Source of the DNA: Candidatus Neomarinimicrobiota bacterium
Lineage (GTDB): Bacteria > Fidelibacterota > UBA8477 > JABMPR01
Assembly (NCBI GenBank): GCA_016784545.1
Contig: JADHUM010000005.1
Location: forward strand, 18,868-82,867
Length of the DNA: 64,000 nt
Reading direction: 5' to 3'
The first letter of the stretch is position 1. Each line of letters opens with the position of its first letter. The position numbers and the translations under genes were made by a program. Of this stretch, positions 1-9,061 are shown piece after piece. The notes below the pieces were generated by a model that searched no databases, had not been told where the DNA came from, and worked only from the letters and a program-made list of their open reading frames with translations.

Positions 1-663
1 AGCTTTGACTTTCCCCATTTGCATGGGAAATCCTTACGTGAGGCAGGCTATTCATTTGTTTCTTCAAGTGATGAAGCCATCTGGGATGGTCAATTGGACA
101 TCAACAATTATACCCTGGTTGACCTTATTTTAGGTGAAGAAAAAGAGGTACCGGGTCCAAAAGAATTCAGCCCCAGGGATTTCCGTGGTTTTCCTCAAGC
201 ATTCCAGGAAAAAATCACTGCCTATACCCAATCAGGAGGAAACTTGTTCCTCAGCGGTGCCCATGTGGGATTTGATCTCTTCGACAATGAGAACGATACA
301 TTGGATATGCAGTTCGGCAAAGAAGTACTAAAGTTCAAGTTTCGAACTGATCACGCAGTAAACACAGGTGGACTGAGCCCCATTGCCCAGGATCTGTTCC
401 AATTCAAAGTTACCCAGAACCTGGAATTCAATACTCGCTTTCATCCCACGCTTTATAAGGTTGAATCTCCTGATGCCATAGAGCCTGCAGCTTCAGATGT
501 CCAAACTATTTTGCGGTATTCTGAGAATAATACCAGTGCTGCCATCGCTGCTTCTGGTGAATCCAACATTGTTGTATTTGGCTTTCCCTTCGAAAGTATT
601 CTCTCAGAGACCAGCAGAAATGAGGTCATGGCTTCAGTTTTATCTTTTCTGGATTCTGACTAG
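1..663 (+). CDS. C-terminal part of a large secreted golvesin/xanthan-lyase-like protein (5' truncated)
   Basis: The reading frame is open from base 1, so the gene starts before the window and 220 residues remain. The visible part looks like the C-terminal module of big secreted Bacteroidetes proteins often labelled xanthan lyase or golvesin-domain protein. It has a DLILGEEKE segment, then a QEKITAYTQSGGNLFLSGAHVG stretch typical of a class-I glutamine-amidotransferase-like Rossmann fold, and ends with a GFPFESI segment. These modules are usually last in cell-surface proteins that bind or degrade polysaccharide or peptidoglycan. No sorting domain follows. The assignment rests on remembered sequence resemblance and the substrate is unknown. 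Confidence 0.55.
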   Translation, partial: SFDFPHLHGKSLREAGYSFVSSSDEAIWDGQLDINNYTLVDLILGEEKEVPGPKEFSPRDFRGFPQAFQEKITAYTQSGGNLFLSGAHVGFDLFDNENDTLDMQFGKEVLKFKFRTDHAVNTGGLSPIAQDLFQFKVTQNLEFNTRFHPTLYKVESPDAIEPAASDVQTILRYSENNTSAAIAASGESNIVVFGFPFESILSETSRNEVMASVLSFLDSD

Positions 664-695
664 CTGATTGCCAACATAAAAAATATTGGTGCTCC

Positions 696-1559
696 ATGGA
701 TCTTGAGTTAAAAACTAAATACTGGAATGACCTGCAGGCCAAGGATGCCTTTAAGAAATTCATCTTAGATATACACAATCTTGATTTTAATGAATGGGAA
801 TCCCGAGGGTATTGGGATGATGCATTTACTCCCTTTACTTTTTTTAAGGGTGGCGAAGTCATCTCCAGTATTTGTATTTATTTACTGGATGCAGTAATCC
901 AGGGTCGAAAAACCAAGTTGATACAGATTTCCGGTGTTGGGACTAAAAACAGCTGGCGGAGAAAAGGTTTAAGTAGAGAACTAACCGATATGGGTCTGGA
1001 TTGGGCAAAGGGCCAACATGAAGGTGTTTTCCTGTTTGCTGATGAGGAGGCTATCCCTTTCTATCTGCGTTACGGTTTCTCTCCCCTTGATGAAAGCCAG
1101 GAATTTTGTCAAATTGAACCTGTTTACAAAAAGGCCGGTATTGTTCAGCTTGATCCATCTAATCAGCAACATCTGGACAAGATTCATCTGTATGCTAAAT
1201 CCAGAGTGCCCATCTCAAATGAATTCAGCGTGTTCAGCTCAAGATTGCTCATGTTTCATGCATTATACACCATGCGCAACAAGATGTATGAGATCCCCGA
1301 GCTTAACTGTCTGGTATTTTTTGATCGAAAGGAGGATGTGGTAAACATTTATGATATTCTTGGAGAAGAGATCCCATCATTCCAGGAGATTTATCCCTAT
1401 ATCTCTTCGAAAACTGATACTCAGATCGATTTCCATTTTCACACGGACAAACTAAGTATCAGCGATATTCAGACCAGAACCGTGGGCAGCAATAATACGT
1501 TCGTAAAAGACCATTTTCCCCTAGTAGCACCTGCATTTCCCTATACGGCAAGGGCTTAA
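696..1559 (+). CDS. GNAT-family N-acetyltransferase with C-terminal extension
   Basis: A 287-residue protein. Its N-terminal half is a GNAT fold: the acetyl-CoA loop appears as SWRRKGLSREL at about residues 88-98, followed by an FADEEAIPFYLRYGF segment (strand 5/helix 4 of GNAT). The C-terminal 150 residues form a second domain that I do not recognise. Such two-domain GNATs are known, for example in the Eis and SCP2-like groups. The acceptor is unknown. It starts 33 bp after the preceding gene, possibly co-transcribed, and runs convergently toward pckA. GNAT membership is firm; the substrate is not. Confidence 0.75.
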   Translation: MDLELKTKYWNDLQAKDAFKKFILDIHNLDFNEWESRGYWDDAFTPFTFFKGGEVISSICIYLLDAVIQGRKTKLIQISGVGTKNSWRRKGLSRELTDMGLDWAKGQHEGVFLFADEEAIPFYLRYGFSPLDESQEFCQIEPVYKKAGIVQLDPSNQQHLDKIHLYAKSRVPISNEFSVFSSRLLMFHALYTMRNKMYEIPELNCLVFFDRKEDVVNIYDILGEEIPSFQEIYPYISSKTDTQIDFHFHTDKLSISDIQTRTVGSNNTFVKDHFPLVAPAFPYTARA

Positions 1560-1595
1560 CAGCCACACAAAACTCAGCCTAGCGCAGAAAATCAA

Positions 1596-3236
1596 CTAGA
1601 TTTTAGGACCTGCTGCTATCACTTCTGCCGTAACACCATCCTCAAACTGTTTGAAGTTTTCTACAAATTTTACTGCCAGGTTCTGATAGCGTCTGGTATA
1701 ATCATCTTTATCAGCCCAGGTTAAAATTGGATCCAGTATATCTGAAGGTACCTCAGGACAGCTCTCTGGAATTTCGAAGCCAAACACGGGATCTTCTCTA
1801 AAATCTACAGCATCCAATCCCCCCTCCAGCGCTGCATTAAGCAGAGCTCTGGTATGCTTGATACTAATGCGATTGCCGACTCCAAACGGTCCACCTGTCC
1901 AACCTGTATTAATCAACCAGCAATTCACATTGTGCTTCAGCATTCGATCCTTCAAAAGCCGAGCATAAACATAGGGATGATGCACCATGAAGGGTGCACC
2001 AAAACAGGCACTAAATGTGCTGATGGGATCAGCACCCAGACCTATCTCGGTACCGCCCACCTTGGAAGTATAGCCGGATATAAAATGGTACATTGCCTGA
2101 TCGGCGCTTAGCCTTGAGATGGGAGGCAGTACACCAGAAACATCACAAGTGAGCATAAAAATATTTTTGGGATTGCCACCTCTGGCACCTGGAACCGCAT
2201 TGCTTATAAATTCCAGGGGATATGATGCCCGGGTATTTTCAGTATACATATTATCATCAAGATCTAAATGTCGAAAACGACCACCAAATACAACATTTTC
2301 GAGAATGGTACCGAACATTTGGGTTACTGCATAAATTTGCGGCTCAGCCTCAGGATTGAGGTTGATGACTTTCGCATAGCAGCCACCTTCAAAATTAAAG
2401 ACGCCATCATCACTCCAACCATGTTCATCATCACCGATCAGTCCACGATTCACATCTGCTGAAAGCGTGGTTTTGCCAGTGCCAGATAAGCCGAAGAAAA
2501 TAGCTACATCACCTTTTTGACCCACATTGGCTGAGCAATGCATGGTCAGGACATCCCGTTTTGGCAGGAGGTAATTCATGATGGTGAAAAATGATTTTTT
2601 TATTTCGCCACCGTATTTTGAACCACCAATAATCGCCAATCTCTCCTCAAAATTGAGGATAATGAAGGTTTCACTATGTAAATCATCATATTCTGGATCT
2701 GCTTTGAAATCTGGCGCTGATATCAATGTGAATGCAGGGACATGTTCCTTGAGTTTTTCATCATCACGCTCAACCACGAACATATTTCGGGCAAACAAGC
2801 TATGCCAGGCGTACTGGGTGATCACACGGATGGGCATTCCATATTTTTCATCGGCTCCCACATAGCAATCCTGTACAAACACATCTTTACCCTGGAGATA
2901 ACCCTTTAGTCTATTAGACAGGTTGGCAAATTTCTTTTTGGTATATGGTTTGTTGTGCTTACCCCACCAGATATCGTCCTTGGTTGAAGATTCTCGAACT
3001 ACAAATTTGTCATTGGCTGCACGAGCGGTATGCTCACCTGTATAAACCAGAAGCGGACCATTATGGGCAATTTTACCCTCTTCCCGATCCAGAATCTCTT
3101 CATAAAGCTCCGATGTGGATAAATTCCAAAAAACATCGTTTAAATGTTTTAATCCGTGATTCTCCAATCCATGGTCACTGGCTAAAGTTCCAGCATATTG
3201 AGATTTCTTCATTTCATCGCGTAATTGACGTTTCAT
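1596..3236 (-). CDS. pckA: Phosphoenolpyruvate carboxykinase (ATP)
   Basis: Converts oxaloacetate and ATP to PEP, ADP and CO2 in the cytosol, linking the TCA cycle to gluconeogenesis. It can also run in reverse in anaerobes. The 546-residue length is normal for the ATP-dependent family. The kinase P-loop GLSGTGKTTLSAD lies at about residues 249-261. It is followed by the metal- and nucleotide-binding segment NFEGGCYAK and the late GGPFGVGNR motif. The ATG start is followed by a normal N-terminal extension. It stands alone, with a terminator just upstream that belongs to the neighbouring lipoprotein gene, so it probably has its own promoter in 3237-3310. Confidence 0.96.
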   Translation of the reverse strand: MKRQLRDEMKKSQYAGTLASDHGLENHGLKHLNDVFWNLSTSELYEEILDREEGKIAHNGPLLVYTGEHTARAANDKFVVRESSTKDDIWWGKHNKPYTKKKFANLSNRLKGYLQGKDVFVQDCYVGADEKYGMPIRVITQYAWHSLFARNMFVVERDDEKLKEHVPAFTLISAPDFKADPEYDDLHSETFIILNFEERLAIIGGSKYGGEIKKSFFTIMNYLLPKRDVLTMHCSANVGQKGDVAIFFGLSGTGKTTLSADVNRGLIGDDEHGWSDDGVFNFEGGCYAKVINLNPEAEPQIYAVTQMFGTILENVVFGGRFRHLDLDDNMYTENTRASYPLEFISNAVPGARGGNPKNIFMLTCDVSGVLPPISRLSADQAMYHFISGYTSKVGGTEIGLGADPISTFSACFGAPFMVHHPYVYARLLKDRMLKHNVNCWLINTGWTGGPFGVGNRISIKHTRALLNAALEGGLDAVDFREDPVFGFEIPESCPEVPSDILDPILTWADKDDYTRRYQNLAVKFVENFKQFEDGVTAEVIAAGPKI

Positions 3237-3272
3237 AACATCCCTAGTATTTTGTGATAAATATTGTCACGA

Positions 3273-3302
3273 CAAGGATAAGCTTGAGTTCTCAACATGC
3301 AA
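3273..3302 (-). promoter_or_regulatory. Possible pckA promoter (TTG-N19-TATCCTTG)
   Basis: On the minus strand, TTG (3302-3300) is followed after 19 nt by TATCCTTG (3280-3273). This is one mismatch from the Bacteroidetes -7 element TAnnTTTG at the usual spacing. It would place transcription start about 30 nt before pckA. Found by eye only; the match could be chance. Confidence 0.3.
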
Positions 3303-3314
3303 TTATTTGTTTCA

Positions 3315-3345
3315 AAAAAAACTCCGCCATGTAGACGGAGTTTTT
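3315..3345 (-). terminator. Intrinsic terminator after the Gly/Arg-rich lipoprotein gene
   Basis: The stem AAAAACTCCG/CGGAGTTTTT closes an 8-9 nt loop and is flanked by A/T runs on both sides. It lies 23 bp after the stop of the 3368-4165 minus-strand gene and before pckA, so it separates the two transcripts. The symmetric A/T tracts would let it work in either direction. Confidence 0.85.
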
Positions 3346-3367
3346 AGACTTTTTTGGTCTTAATTTC

Positions 3368-4165
3368 TTAAGAAGTGAGTTTAATTTTCATCCAGACATC
3401 AAGGTCATTTTGCCCCATATCTGTTCCTGATGGGCCACCAGCTTGTCGACCACCTCCCCTTTGGCCGCCTCCCCTGCCACCAGATCTACCGCCTTGACCA
3501 CCACCTTCCAGACCGCCCTTCATTCCACCTGAATGTCCTTCTCTCATATTAGGTTTTGTTGACGTGGAGACGATTCTCAGCCCCAATTTCTTCTGTCTAT
3601 CAAAGTCAGCACCCAGAATTGCCAAAGGAATCTGATATTCAACAAAGAATGTTTCATTATCAGAGTTTGCCGAAGCCATCAGGTCTGCAGGGCCCAGACT
3701 TTTTCCTGCTTTGGTATCTATAAGGATTAATGTCAAGTCACCCTCAATTATTGGTAACGGAGCAGAATTCATACCCCTACTCTGTCGCCCATCAACTTTA
3801 TATTGTTCTCGCTGATAGGCACTTGGCCGTTTCCTTCCAGACGTTGTGCCCTCAAACTGAATTCCAAGATTCTGGCGTTTGCCCCCTTTTACATCAAGCC
3901 ACAACGTGAGCCCCCCCAAAGCTATTCGACGCTGGAAGCCTTTATCGATACTGCTTATAGCAACATATACGTAATTCTTATCATGGCTCACGCCAAGAGC
4001 AAAACTCTCACCTTCTGGAATCTGAAATCTACCTGTCCACTCAGAGCGTAGCCCATCGGTTCTAAAATCATTTGTTGCTTTCTGACTCAAATATGCGTTG
4101 CTACTACACGCACTCAGTATGATCACCAGACTCAACAATCCCATGGTTTTCCACTTCTTTATCAT
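3368..4165 (-). CDS. Lipoprotein with CBM9/DOMON-like domain and Gly/Arg-rich tail
   Basis: A 265-residue protein beginning with a signal peptide that ends in a lipobox (LSAC, Cys about residue 20), so it is probably an outer-membrane lipoprotein. The middle (about 30-205) reads like a beta-sandwich of the CBM9/DOMON-like type found in FCB lipoproteins: DGLRSEWTGRFQIP, then YVYVAIS and LTLWLDVKGG. From about 208 the sequence becomes a low-complexity Gly/Arg segment (GGRSGGRGGGQRGGG) before a short DVWMKIKL ending. No catalytic motif is visible. The tail could bind nucleic acid, polyanionic glycan or metal; none of these is shown. Function unknown. Confidence 0.6.
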   Translation of the reverse strand: MIKKWKTMGLLSLVIILSACSSNAYLSQKATNDFRTDGLRSEWTGRFQIPEGESFALGVSHDKNYVYVAISSIDKGFQRRIALGGLTLWLDVKGGKRQNLGIQFEGTTSGRKRPSAYQREQYKVDGRQSRGMNSAPLPIIEGDLTLILIDTKAGKSLGPADLMASANSDNETFFVEYQIPLAILGADFDRQKKLGLRIVSTSTKPNMREGHSGGMKGGLEGGGQGGRSGGRGGGQRGGGRQAGGPSGTDMGQNDLDVWMKIKLTS

Positions 4166-4240
4166 TTCAATTCCTATCTATAAATAGAGTTAAATGTCAT
4201 TCCTTTGACATCGAATTATTCAATTGGTTAAGGCGATAAA

Positions 4241-5389
4241 TTAATTTTCAAGCAGCTGAGTTATTCTTTGAATGAGAATCGCTGAAGCCTGCTGCACCTG
4301 TGATTCTTCACAAAATCTACCGAGAGAAATTCTGATGGTCCCAAGCTGGTAGTTTAAGGGAATGTGCATGGCTTCCAGAACACCTGAACCTTTCCCATCC
4401 GCACTGTGACAAGCAGCACCTGCTGAAAGCATGACCTGATCAAGATCAGACAAGATCTCAAGTGCATTTAATTGAGCAAAACTGACACTCAGCGTATTGG
4501 GAAGCCTCGGTGTACTTGAAGCATTGATGCGTATTTCAGGGAATGCCTGTTTCAGACTTGCCTGTAAACGATCCCGCAAATTCTTTAGTCTAACCATCTC
4601 TGATTCCAATTTCTGACTGGCAATTTCAGCAGCCATCCCCAAACCAACTATTTGGGCCACATTTTCAGTGCCTGCCCTTAAGCCTCTTTCATGATTTGCA
4701 CCGTGTATGAGGGGTTCAAGATCAACACCCCCTTTGATATAGATGGCCCCAACACCTTTGGGTGCATACAATTTATGTCCTGCCACACTCAAGAGGTCAC
4801 ATCCTAAATCGTTCACATCAACGGGAATTTTCCCAATAGATTGGGCAGCATCAGTATGAAAGACTGCGCCTGCATGATGAGCTATTTCCGCCAGCTCATT
4901 GATAGGCTGGATACTGCCAATCTCATTATTGGCATGCATAACGGAAACCAGGATGGTTTTTGAAGTAATAATCTCCTCCAGGTCCTCAGCTTTGACAACT
5001 CCCTGATTGTCAACAGGAAGATATGTGATTCTGAATCCCTGATGTTGCAGGTATTGAACCACCTTTAGGATAGCTGGATGCTCAACCATGGACACAATAA
5101 TATGCTGGCCTCTCTCCGAACTTCGGGAAGCAACGCCTTTTAAGGCCATATTATTTGATTCTGAACCACCAGATGTGAATATGATATTTTGAGAACTACA
5201 ACCAAGTAGCCCGGCCACCTGTTCTCGGGCAACGTCTATGGCTTGTCGATTGTATTTGCCAAGACCATGACTGGAAGAGGGATTCCCAAAATGTGAACGA
5301 TAGAAAGGTTCCATCGCTTCAAGCACTATTGGATCAATGGGGGTCGTCGCATTATAATCGAGATAAATATTTCCATTGGATAGCAGCAT
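4241..5389 (-). CDS. Cysteine desulfurase / selenocysteine-lyase-like aminotransferase class V
   Basis: A PLP enzyme (382 residues) of the NifS/IscS family, which moves sulfur from cysteine to acceptors for Fe-S cluster and thio-cofactor synthesis. Visible landmarks are YLDYNATTP at the N-terminus, the conserved HTDAAQSIGK segment, the PLP lysine in AGHKLYAPKG (about residue 203) and the catalytic cysteine in AGAACHSADG (about 325). The AACHS context with a short following loop resembles selenocysteine lyases and some NifS-like proteins more than E. coli IscS (SACTS). No iscU, iscR or suf genes are adjacent. Desulfurase activity is likely; selenium use is only a possibility. Confidence 0.88.
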   Translation of the reverse strand: MLLSNGNIYLDYNATTPIDPIVLEAMEPFYRSHFGNPSSSHGLGKYNRQAIDVAREQVAGLLGCSSQNIIFTSGGSESNNMALKGVASRSSERGQHIIVSMVEHPAILKVVQYLQHQGFRITYLPVDNQGVVKAEDLEEIITSKTILVSVMHANNEIGSIQPINELAEIAHHAGAVFHTDAAQSIGKIPVDVNDLGCDLLSVAGHKLYAPKGVGAIYIKGGVDLEPLIHGANHERGLRAGTENVAQIVGLGMAAEIASQKLESEMVRLKNLRDRLQASLKQAFPEIRINASSTPRLPNTLSVSFAQLNALEILSDLDQVMLSAGAACHSADGKGSGVLEAMHIPLNYQLGTIRISLGRFCEESQVQQASAILIQRITQLLEN

Positions 5390-5528
5390 GGTTCACTCCT
5401 TTCTAAATGAGATGAATGAACACGTGAAATTAACCTCCAGACGGTAACTCCCTTAGACATTTATGATGAACTTAACCTTCTTAAAACATAGTTGTCTAAA
5501 AGCACAGAAAATTGAAAGGAATAACACC

Positions 5529-6008
5529 ATGTACAAAAAAACGAAGCACTTCATCCTCCCCATACTTCTTTTGGGACTTACCCTACCTACATTTGCTCAA
5601 ATGGGAGCTGGAGATGGATCTGGAATGAGGAAGACAAACAAACTCCAGGAATTGCAGCTGACAAGTGAGCAGGAAGAACAGATGCAAAACCTGCGATATG
5701 ACTTTGAGAAGCTTCAAATAGCGCTGAAAGCCAATATAAAAACTGAGCAACTGGAGCTGAGAAAGCTTAAACAGGCAGATGAGCCCAATAAAAAGAAAAT
5801 TCATGCTCAAATCGAAAAGGTTGGCGAGGAAAGGGTCGCACTGGAAAAAGCGCGGGCAGATCACCATCTTGAAATTCGTAAAGTCCTGACTGATGACCAA
5901 TATAAGATTTTCAAGAAAAATATGAAAGCCAAGGCCGGTCGTAAGGGCCACCGCGGAAAAGGAAACCGTGGTAACTGCGAAGGAGGTCCAGGACCCTTTC
6001 GCAAATAA
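5529..6008 (+). CDS. Spy/CpxP/ZraP-like periplasmic protein
   Basis: The ATG at 5529 is chosen because GAAAGGA precedes it and a clean signal peptide follows, cleaved after TFAQ. An upstream in-frame ATG at 5463 would bury the signal peptide. The 159-residue product has the LTSEQEEQMQNLR motif (the LTxxQ signature of the Spy/CpxP family), then a long charged helical hairpin and a second LTDDQYKIFKK repeat, ending in a Lys/Arg/Gly-rich tail. Family members are periplasmic chaperones or envelope/metal-stress sensors. It is divergent from the desulfurase gene and ends at a shared bidirectional terminator. Confidence 0.75.
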   Translation: MYKKTKHFILPILLLGLTLPTFAQMGAGDGSGMRKTNKLQELQLTSEQEEQMQNLRYDFEKLQIALKANIKTEQLELRKLKQADEPNKKKIHAQIEKVGEERVALEKARADHHLEIRKVLTDDQYKIFKKNMKAKAGRKGHRGKGNRGNCEGGPGPFRK

Positions 6009-6032
6009 ATCTTCTTCCTCCCTATGAAGACA

Positions 6033-6064
6033 AAAAAAGCACCCTGCTCAGCGGGGTGCTTTTT
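6033..6064. terminator. Bidirectional terminator between convergent genes
   Basis: AAAAAGCACCC and GGGTGCTTTTT (one G unpaired) flank a short loop. The hairpin sits between the stop of the Spy-like gene (plus) and the stop of the metallophosphoesterase gene (minus), with an A-run on one side and a T-run on the other, so it can end both transcripts. Confidence 0.88.
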
Positions 6065-6088
6065 AGTATCTGCGAATGTTTCCTGGGA

Positions 6089-7282
6089 TCAGCTCATCCC
6101 ACTCACATCAGATTCAAGGTTGATTAAGGTGATTTCTGAGGGAATTCCAAGACGCAGGGGGGGACCCCAATATCCTGTGCCACGATTTACATATACTTGC
6201 ATTTTGTCATGGACATACAAACCAGCATAGTATTTGTGGGCCCTGGCCACAGCCAGATTAAAGGGCATAAATTGTCCACCATGGGTATGACCGCATAACA
6301 TAAGATCAATGGCCAGGTCCTGGGTCAACTCAGCTGTTCCAGGCTGGTGGGCCAGCATGATGGTGGGCATATCAACAGGGATTCCTCTCATGGCCTTCTG
6401 AGGGTTTGTTTTATGAGATTTAATAGTATGGTGGGCCATGAGGTCGGTAACCCCGGCAATTGCCAGAGAGGCCTCCCCTATTCTCAAAATGCGATGTTCG
6501 TTCTCAAGATGTATCATACCCAGTTCGTGCACTTTATCTACCCATTGCAGGGCACCTGAGTAATACTCATGATTACCCGTGACAAAATAGGTGCCGTATT
6601 TAGATTTTAAATTGCGTAGCGGTTCAACATCTTTTGATAAACGGTCAACGGATCCATCCACCATATCACCGGTGAAAAATATGAGATCTGGTTTGAGAGC
6701 ATTGACCTGATTAACTACTGTGCGTGCATAGTCTGCCTTGATCGTAGGTCCGATGTGCAGATCTGATATCTGAGCAATCTTCAGTCCCTGAAATTCTGCA
6801 GGTAGATTTGGAAGGGTAATGTTTTGAGTGATAACAGTAGCCCTTCTGCGCGCTTGAAACAGTCCAATCCCACCCAAAAGAGAAGTAACTCCCACAATGC
6901 CCAGGTTCATGGACATCAAAAGGAATTGTCTGCGCCCTGGATCGAATTCAAGACTGCTGGGACTGCTGTTGGTAATTGATTTCAATATTTTGAATGAAAG
7001 CGTACCAGTAATCCAGCCCAGATCCCGAATAATAAAAGCGATAAAAGCCAGAGAGAACAACCCCATACCAATAAATCCTACCCACAAAAAGGCATCTATA
7101 GAGGGGGTTTCATGTCCCCTGGACCTAAGGATCATTCCAGCGATGGGAGCGACAGCCAACAGGACAATAATTGTCCAGTATACAAAAAGACCCAGACCTG
7201 AAATATCAAAGGGGGCAATCACTCTGGCGCCCACATACCCATACAGGAGGGTCATTACAAAAATGACGACGATAAAAAACAC
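6089..7282 (-). CDS. Membrane-anchored calcineurin-like metallophosphoesterase (YaeI/YkuE type)
   Basis: A 397-residue protein. About four hydrophobic segments in the first 150 residues anchor it in the inner membrane. The phosphoesterase domain follows with the full metal-ligand series: ISDLHIG (about 172), TGDMVDG (about 206), GNHEYY (about 237), AHQP and CGHTHGG (about 332). Relatives such as YkuE and YaeI act on lipid-linked or unknown phosphoesters at the membrane; some resemble UDP-diacylglucosamine hydrolases. The substrate here is unknown. It is monocistronic by position, with the symporter gene divergent upstream. Confidence 0.88.
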   Translation of the reverse strand: MFFIVVIFVMTLLYGYVGARVIAPFDISGLGLFVYWTIIVLLAVAPIAGMILRSRGHETPSIDAFLWVGFIGMGLFSLAFIAFIIRDLGWITGTLSFKILKSITNSSPSSLEFDPGRRQFLLMSMNLGIVGVTSLLGGIGLFQARRRATVITQNITLPNLPAEFQGLKIAQISDLHIGPTIKADYARTVVNQVNALKPDLIFFTGDMVDGSVDRLSKDVEPLRNLKSKYGTYFVTGNHEYYSGALQWVDKVHELGMIHLENEHRILRIGEASLAIAGVTDLMAHHTIKSHKTNPQKAMRGIPVDMPTIMLAHQPGTAELTQDLAIDLMLCGHTHGGQFMPFNLAVARAHKYYAGLYVHDKMQVYVNRGTGYWGPPLRLGIPSEITLINLESDVSGMS

Positions 7283-7434
7283 AACGTATCCTTTTCTTTC
7301 CCCACAAGGAACTAAATCAAATCCTGCAATGAGTCAATCCCTTTCTGATCCAAATTGCGGGGTGCAATCCAGCATAGCAATTCTATATTGTGTCACGTAT
7401 AATAAAGCATCAATAAAATTTTGAGGTTGATACT

Positions 7435-8697
7435 ATGTCATTGCTCCGTCGGGCATTCATGAAGTTCTGGAATTTGGAATTATACTGGAAAGTGTTTATT
7501 GGAATGGGTGCCGGAATAGTCTATGCCCTATTGTTGGGTGAAAAAGCAATGAATGTGGCCCCTGTGGGTGACATGTTTATGCGCTTGCTGAAAATGGTCA
7601 TCGTGCCCCTTATCTTTTTCTCCATCACATCTGGTGTAGCGGGTATTGGCGAGAGCAAGAGTCTGGGGCGTCTAGGAGCGAAAACCTTCGGATACTACTT
7701 CCTCACTTCAATGTTGGCCATCCTCATCGGCTTGACGCTTACCAATATTATTCAGCCAGGTGTTGGTGTGGATATAACTGCAGGTGGTAAAGATTTTGAT
7801 CCCTCCAGCCTTAGCCAACCGGGAAGCTTAGGCAATATTCTCATTCGTATGATTCCCACGAACCCCATTGCTGCTGCAGCAAAAGGTGATGTTCTTTCCG
7901 TTATCTTTTTCTCAATAGCACTGGGCATGTCTATCACCGTATTGCCAAAAACTCAATACAAAGTGGTAAGAGATCTCTTTGACACCTTTTTTAAGGTCAT
8001 GATGAAAATGACACAGGGTGTGATCCTCTTCCTGCCCATTGGTGTCTTTGGACTGATTGCCAAGGCAGTTGCCAGTACGGGGTTTATGCTTTTCAAGGCA
8101 GTTGGCTGGTACATGGTGACCATAGCATCTGGGCTGACCATTCACATTTTTATCGTATTGCCCATTGTTTTTTATCTTTTCACCAGGATCAATCCGCTAA
8201 AACACTTTAAAGCCATAGCTTCTGCCATGGCGACGGCCTTTTCAACCAGTTCTTCAGGCGCCACATTGCCTGTGACAATGGATTGTGTGGAAAATCGTGC
8301 AGGTGTCTCAAATAAAGTCACCAGTTTTGTGCTCCCCCTGGGTGCAACGATCAACATGGATGGAACCGCTCTCTATGAATGTGCAGGGGTTCTTTTTATT
8401 GCCCAGGCACTGGGATTTGACCTGACCGTGTCCCAACAGTTACTCATTGTTATCACGGCTTTCCTCGCATCAGTTGGAGCCGCCGCAATCCCCTCAGCAG
8501 GTTTGGTTATGATATTTATTGTGCTGGATGCAGTGGGTCTAGGTGATCATCCACAAGCCGCTATCATTGTCGGGACCATGCTGGCTGTTGATCGTCCCCT
8601 TGATATGTTTCGGACCGTAGTAAACATTACCAGCGATACCATGGGTGCTGTGATTGTCGCAAAATCTGAGGGAGAGGAAGTTCTGACCAAGGTCTAG
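7435..8697 (+). CDS. Sodium/proton-dicarboxylate or glutamate symporter (DAACS family)
   Basis: A 420-residue membrane carrier of the GltP/DctA/Glt(Ph) family that imports C4-dicarboxylates or acidic amino acids with Na+ or H+. Diagnostic elements are MVIVPLIFFSITSG in TM3, the re-entrant serine loop SSSGATLP (about 272), the NMDGTALY substrate/Na+ motif in TM7 (about 306) and AIPSAGLVM in hairpin 2. GAGG lies 8 nt before the ATG, and a TATAAT sits at 7398-7403 as a possible -10. Sequence alone does not separate glutamate from dicarboxylate transport. Confidence 0.93.
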   Translation: MSLLRRAFMKFWNLELYWKVFIGMGAGIVYALLLGEKAMNVAPVGDMFMRLLKMVIVPLIFFSITSGVAGIGESKSLGRLGAKTFGYYFLTSMLAILIGLTLTNIIQPGVGVDITAGGKDFDPSSLSQPGSLGNILIRMIPTNPIAAAAKGDVLSVIFFSIALGMSITVLPKTQYKVVRDLFDTFFKVMMKMTQGVILFLPIGVFGLIAKAVASTGFMLFKAVGWYMVTIASGLTIHIFIVLPIVFYLFTRINPLKHFKAIASAMATAFSTSSSGATLPVTMDCVENRAGVSNKVTSFVLPLGATINMDGTALYECAGVLFIAQALGFDLTVSQQLLIVITAFLASVGAAAIPSAGLVMIFIVLDAVGLGDHPQAAIIVGTMLAVDRPLDMFRTVVNITSDTMGAVIVAKSEGEEVLTKV

Positions 8698-9061
8698 TAT
8701 TCATCCTCTACCAGTGGTTTTTCCGCCCTGCTGAAGGGTCTACATCAACCTTTATTAAAATCAAATTCGATAGCTCTAGGACTTGAACAGCTCTGGAGCT
8801 AAATTTGGCGCATCGGGGGAAAATTTGGGTGCTTTTTAAAAATTAAACTGCAATGATGCTCGGCATTTTTTGAACGAGAACTAATCAACGGGAACCCAAC
8901 TCCTTATTGCTAAGGCAGGCCTTTCCCTCCCCCCAGGGATCAAGGAAGTCTGATCTTTCAAGGGCGGTGCCCACCGTGAATAAACACGGTTCAAAAATGT
9001 CACATTGTTGCAGTTTTTTTATGTCAGAAAAGGGTGAAACATCCAATTTGATACTAAAGCA
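8698..9061. other. 364-bp intergenic region, no gene recognised
   Basis: This gap lies between the ends of two convergent genes, so no promoter is required here. I see only short unconvincing ORFs. There is a perfect 6-bp inverted repeat ACCGTG/CACGGT around AATAAA (8973-8990) without a U-tract, and C-rich runs near 8926-8938. No tRNA fold, insertion sequence or clear protein remnant is evident. Confidence 0.4.

Noticed and set aside
1854-3238. Plus-strand ORFs across the pckA region
   Set aside because: They are antisense shadows of a well-conserved gene, with no family resemblance or start signals.
5463-5528. Upstream start of the Spy-like gene at 5463
   Set aside because: It would put 22 residues before a good signal peptide; GAAAGGA precedes the ATG at 5529 instead.
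8698-9061. tRNA or small RNA gene in the convergent gap
   Set aside because: The ACCGTG/CACGGT hairpin and a GGTTCAA string do not build a cloverleaf, and no U-tract follows the hairpin.
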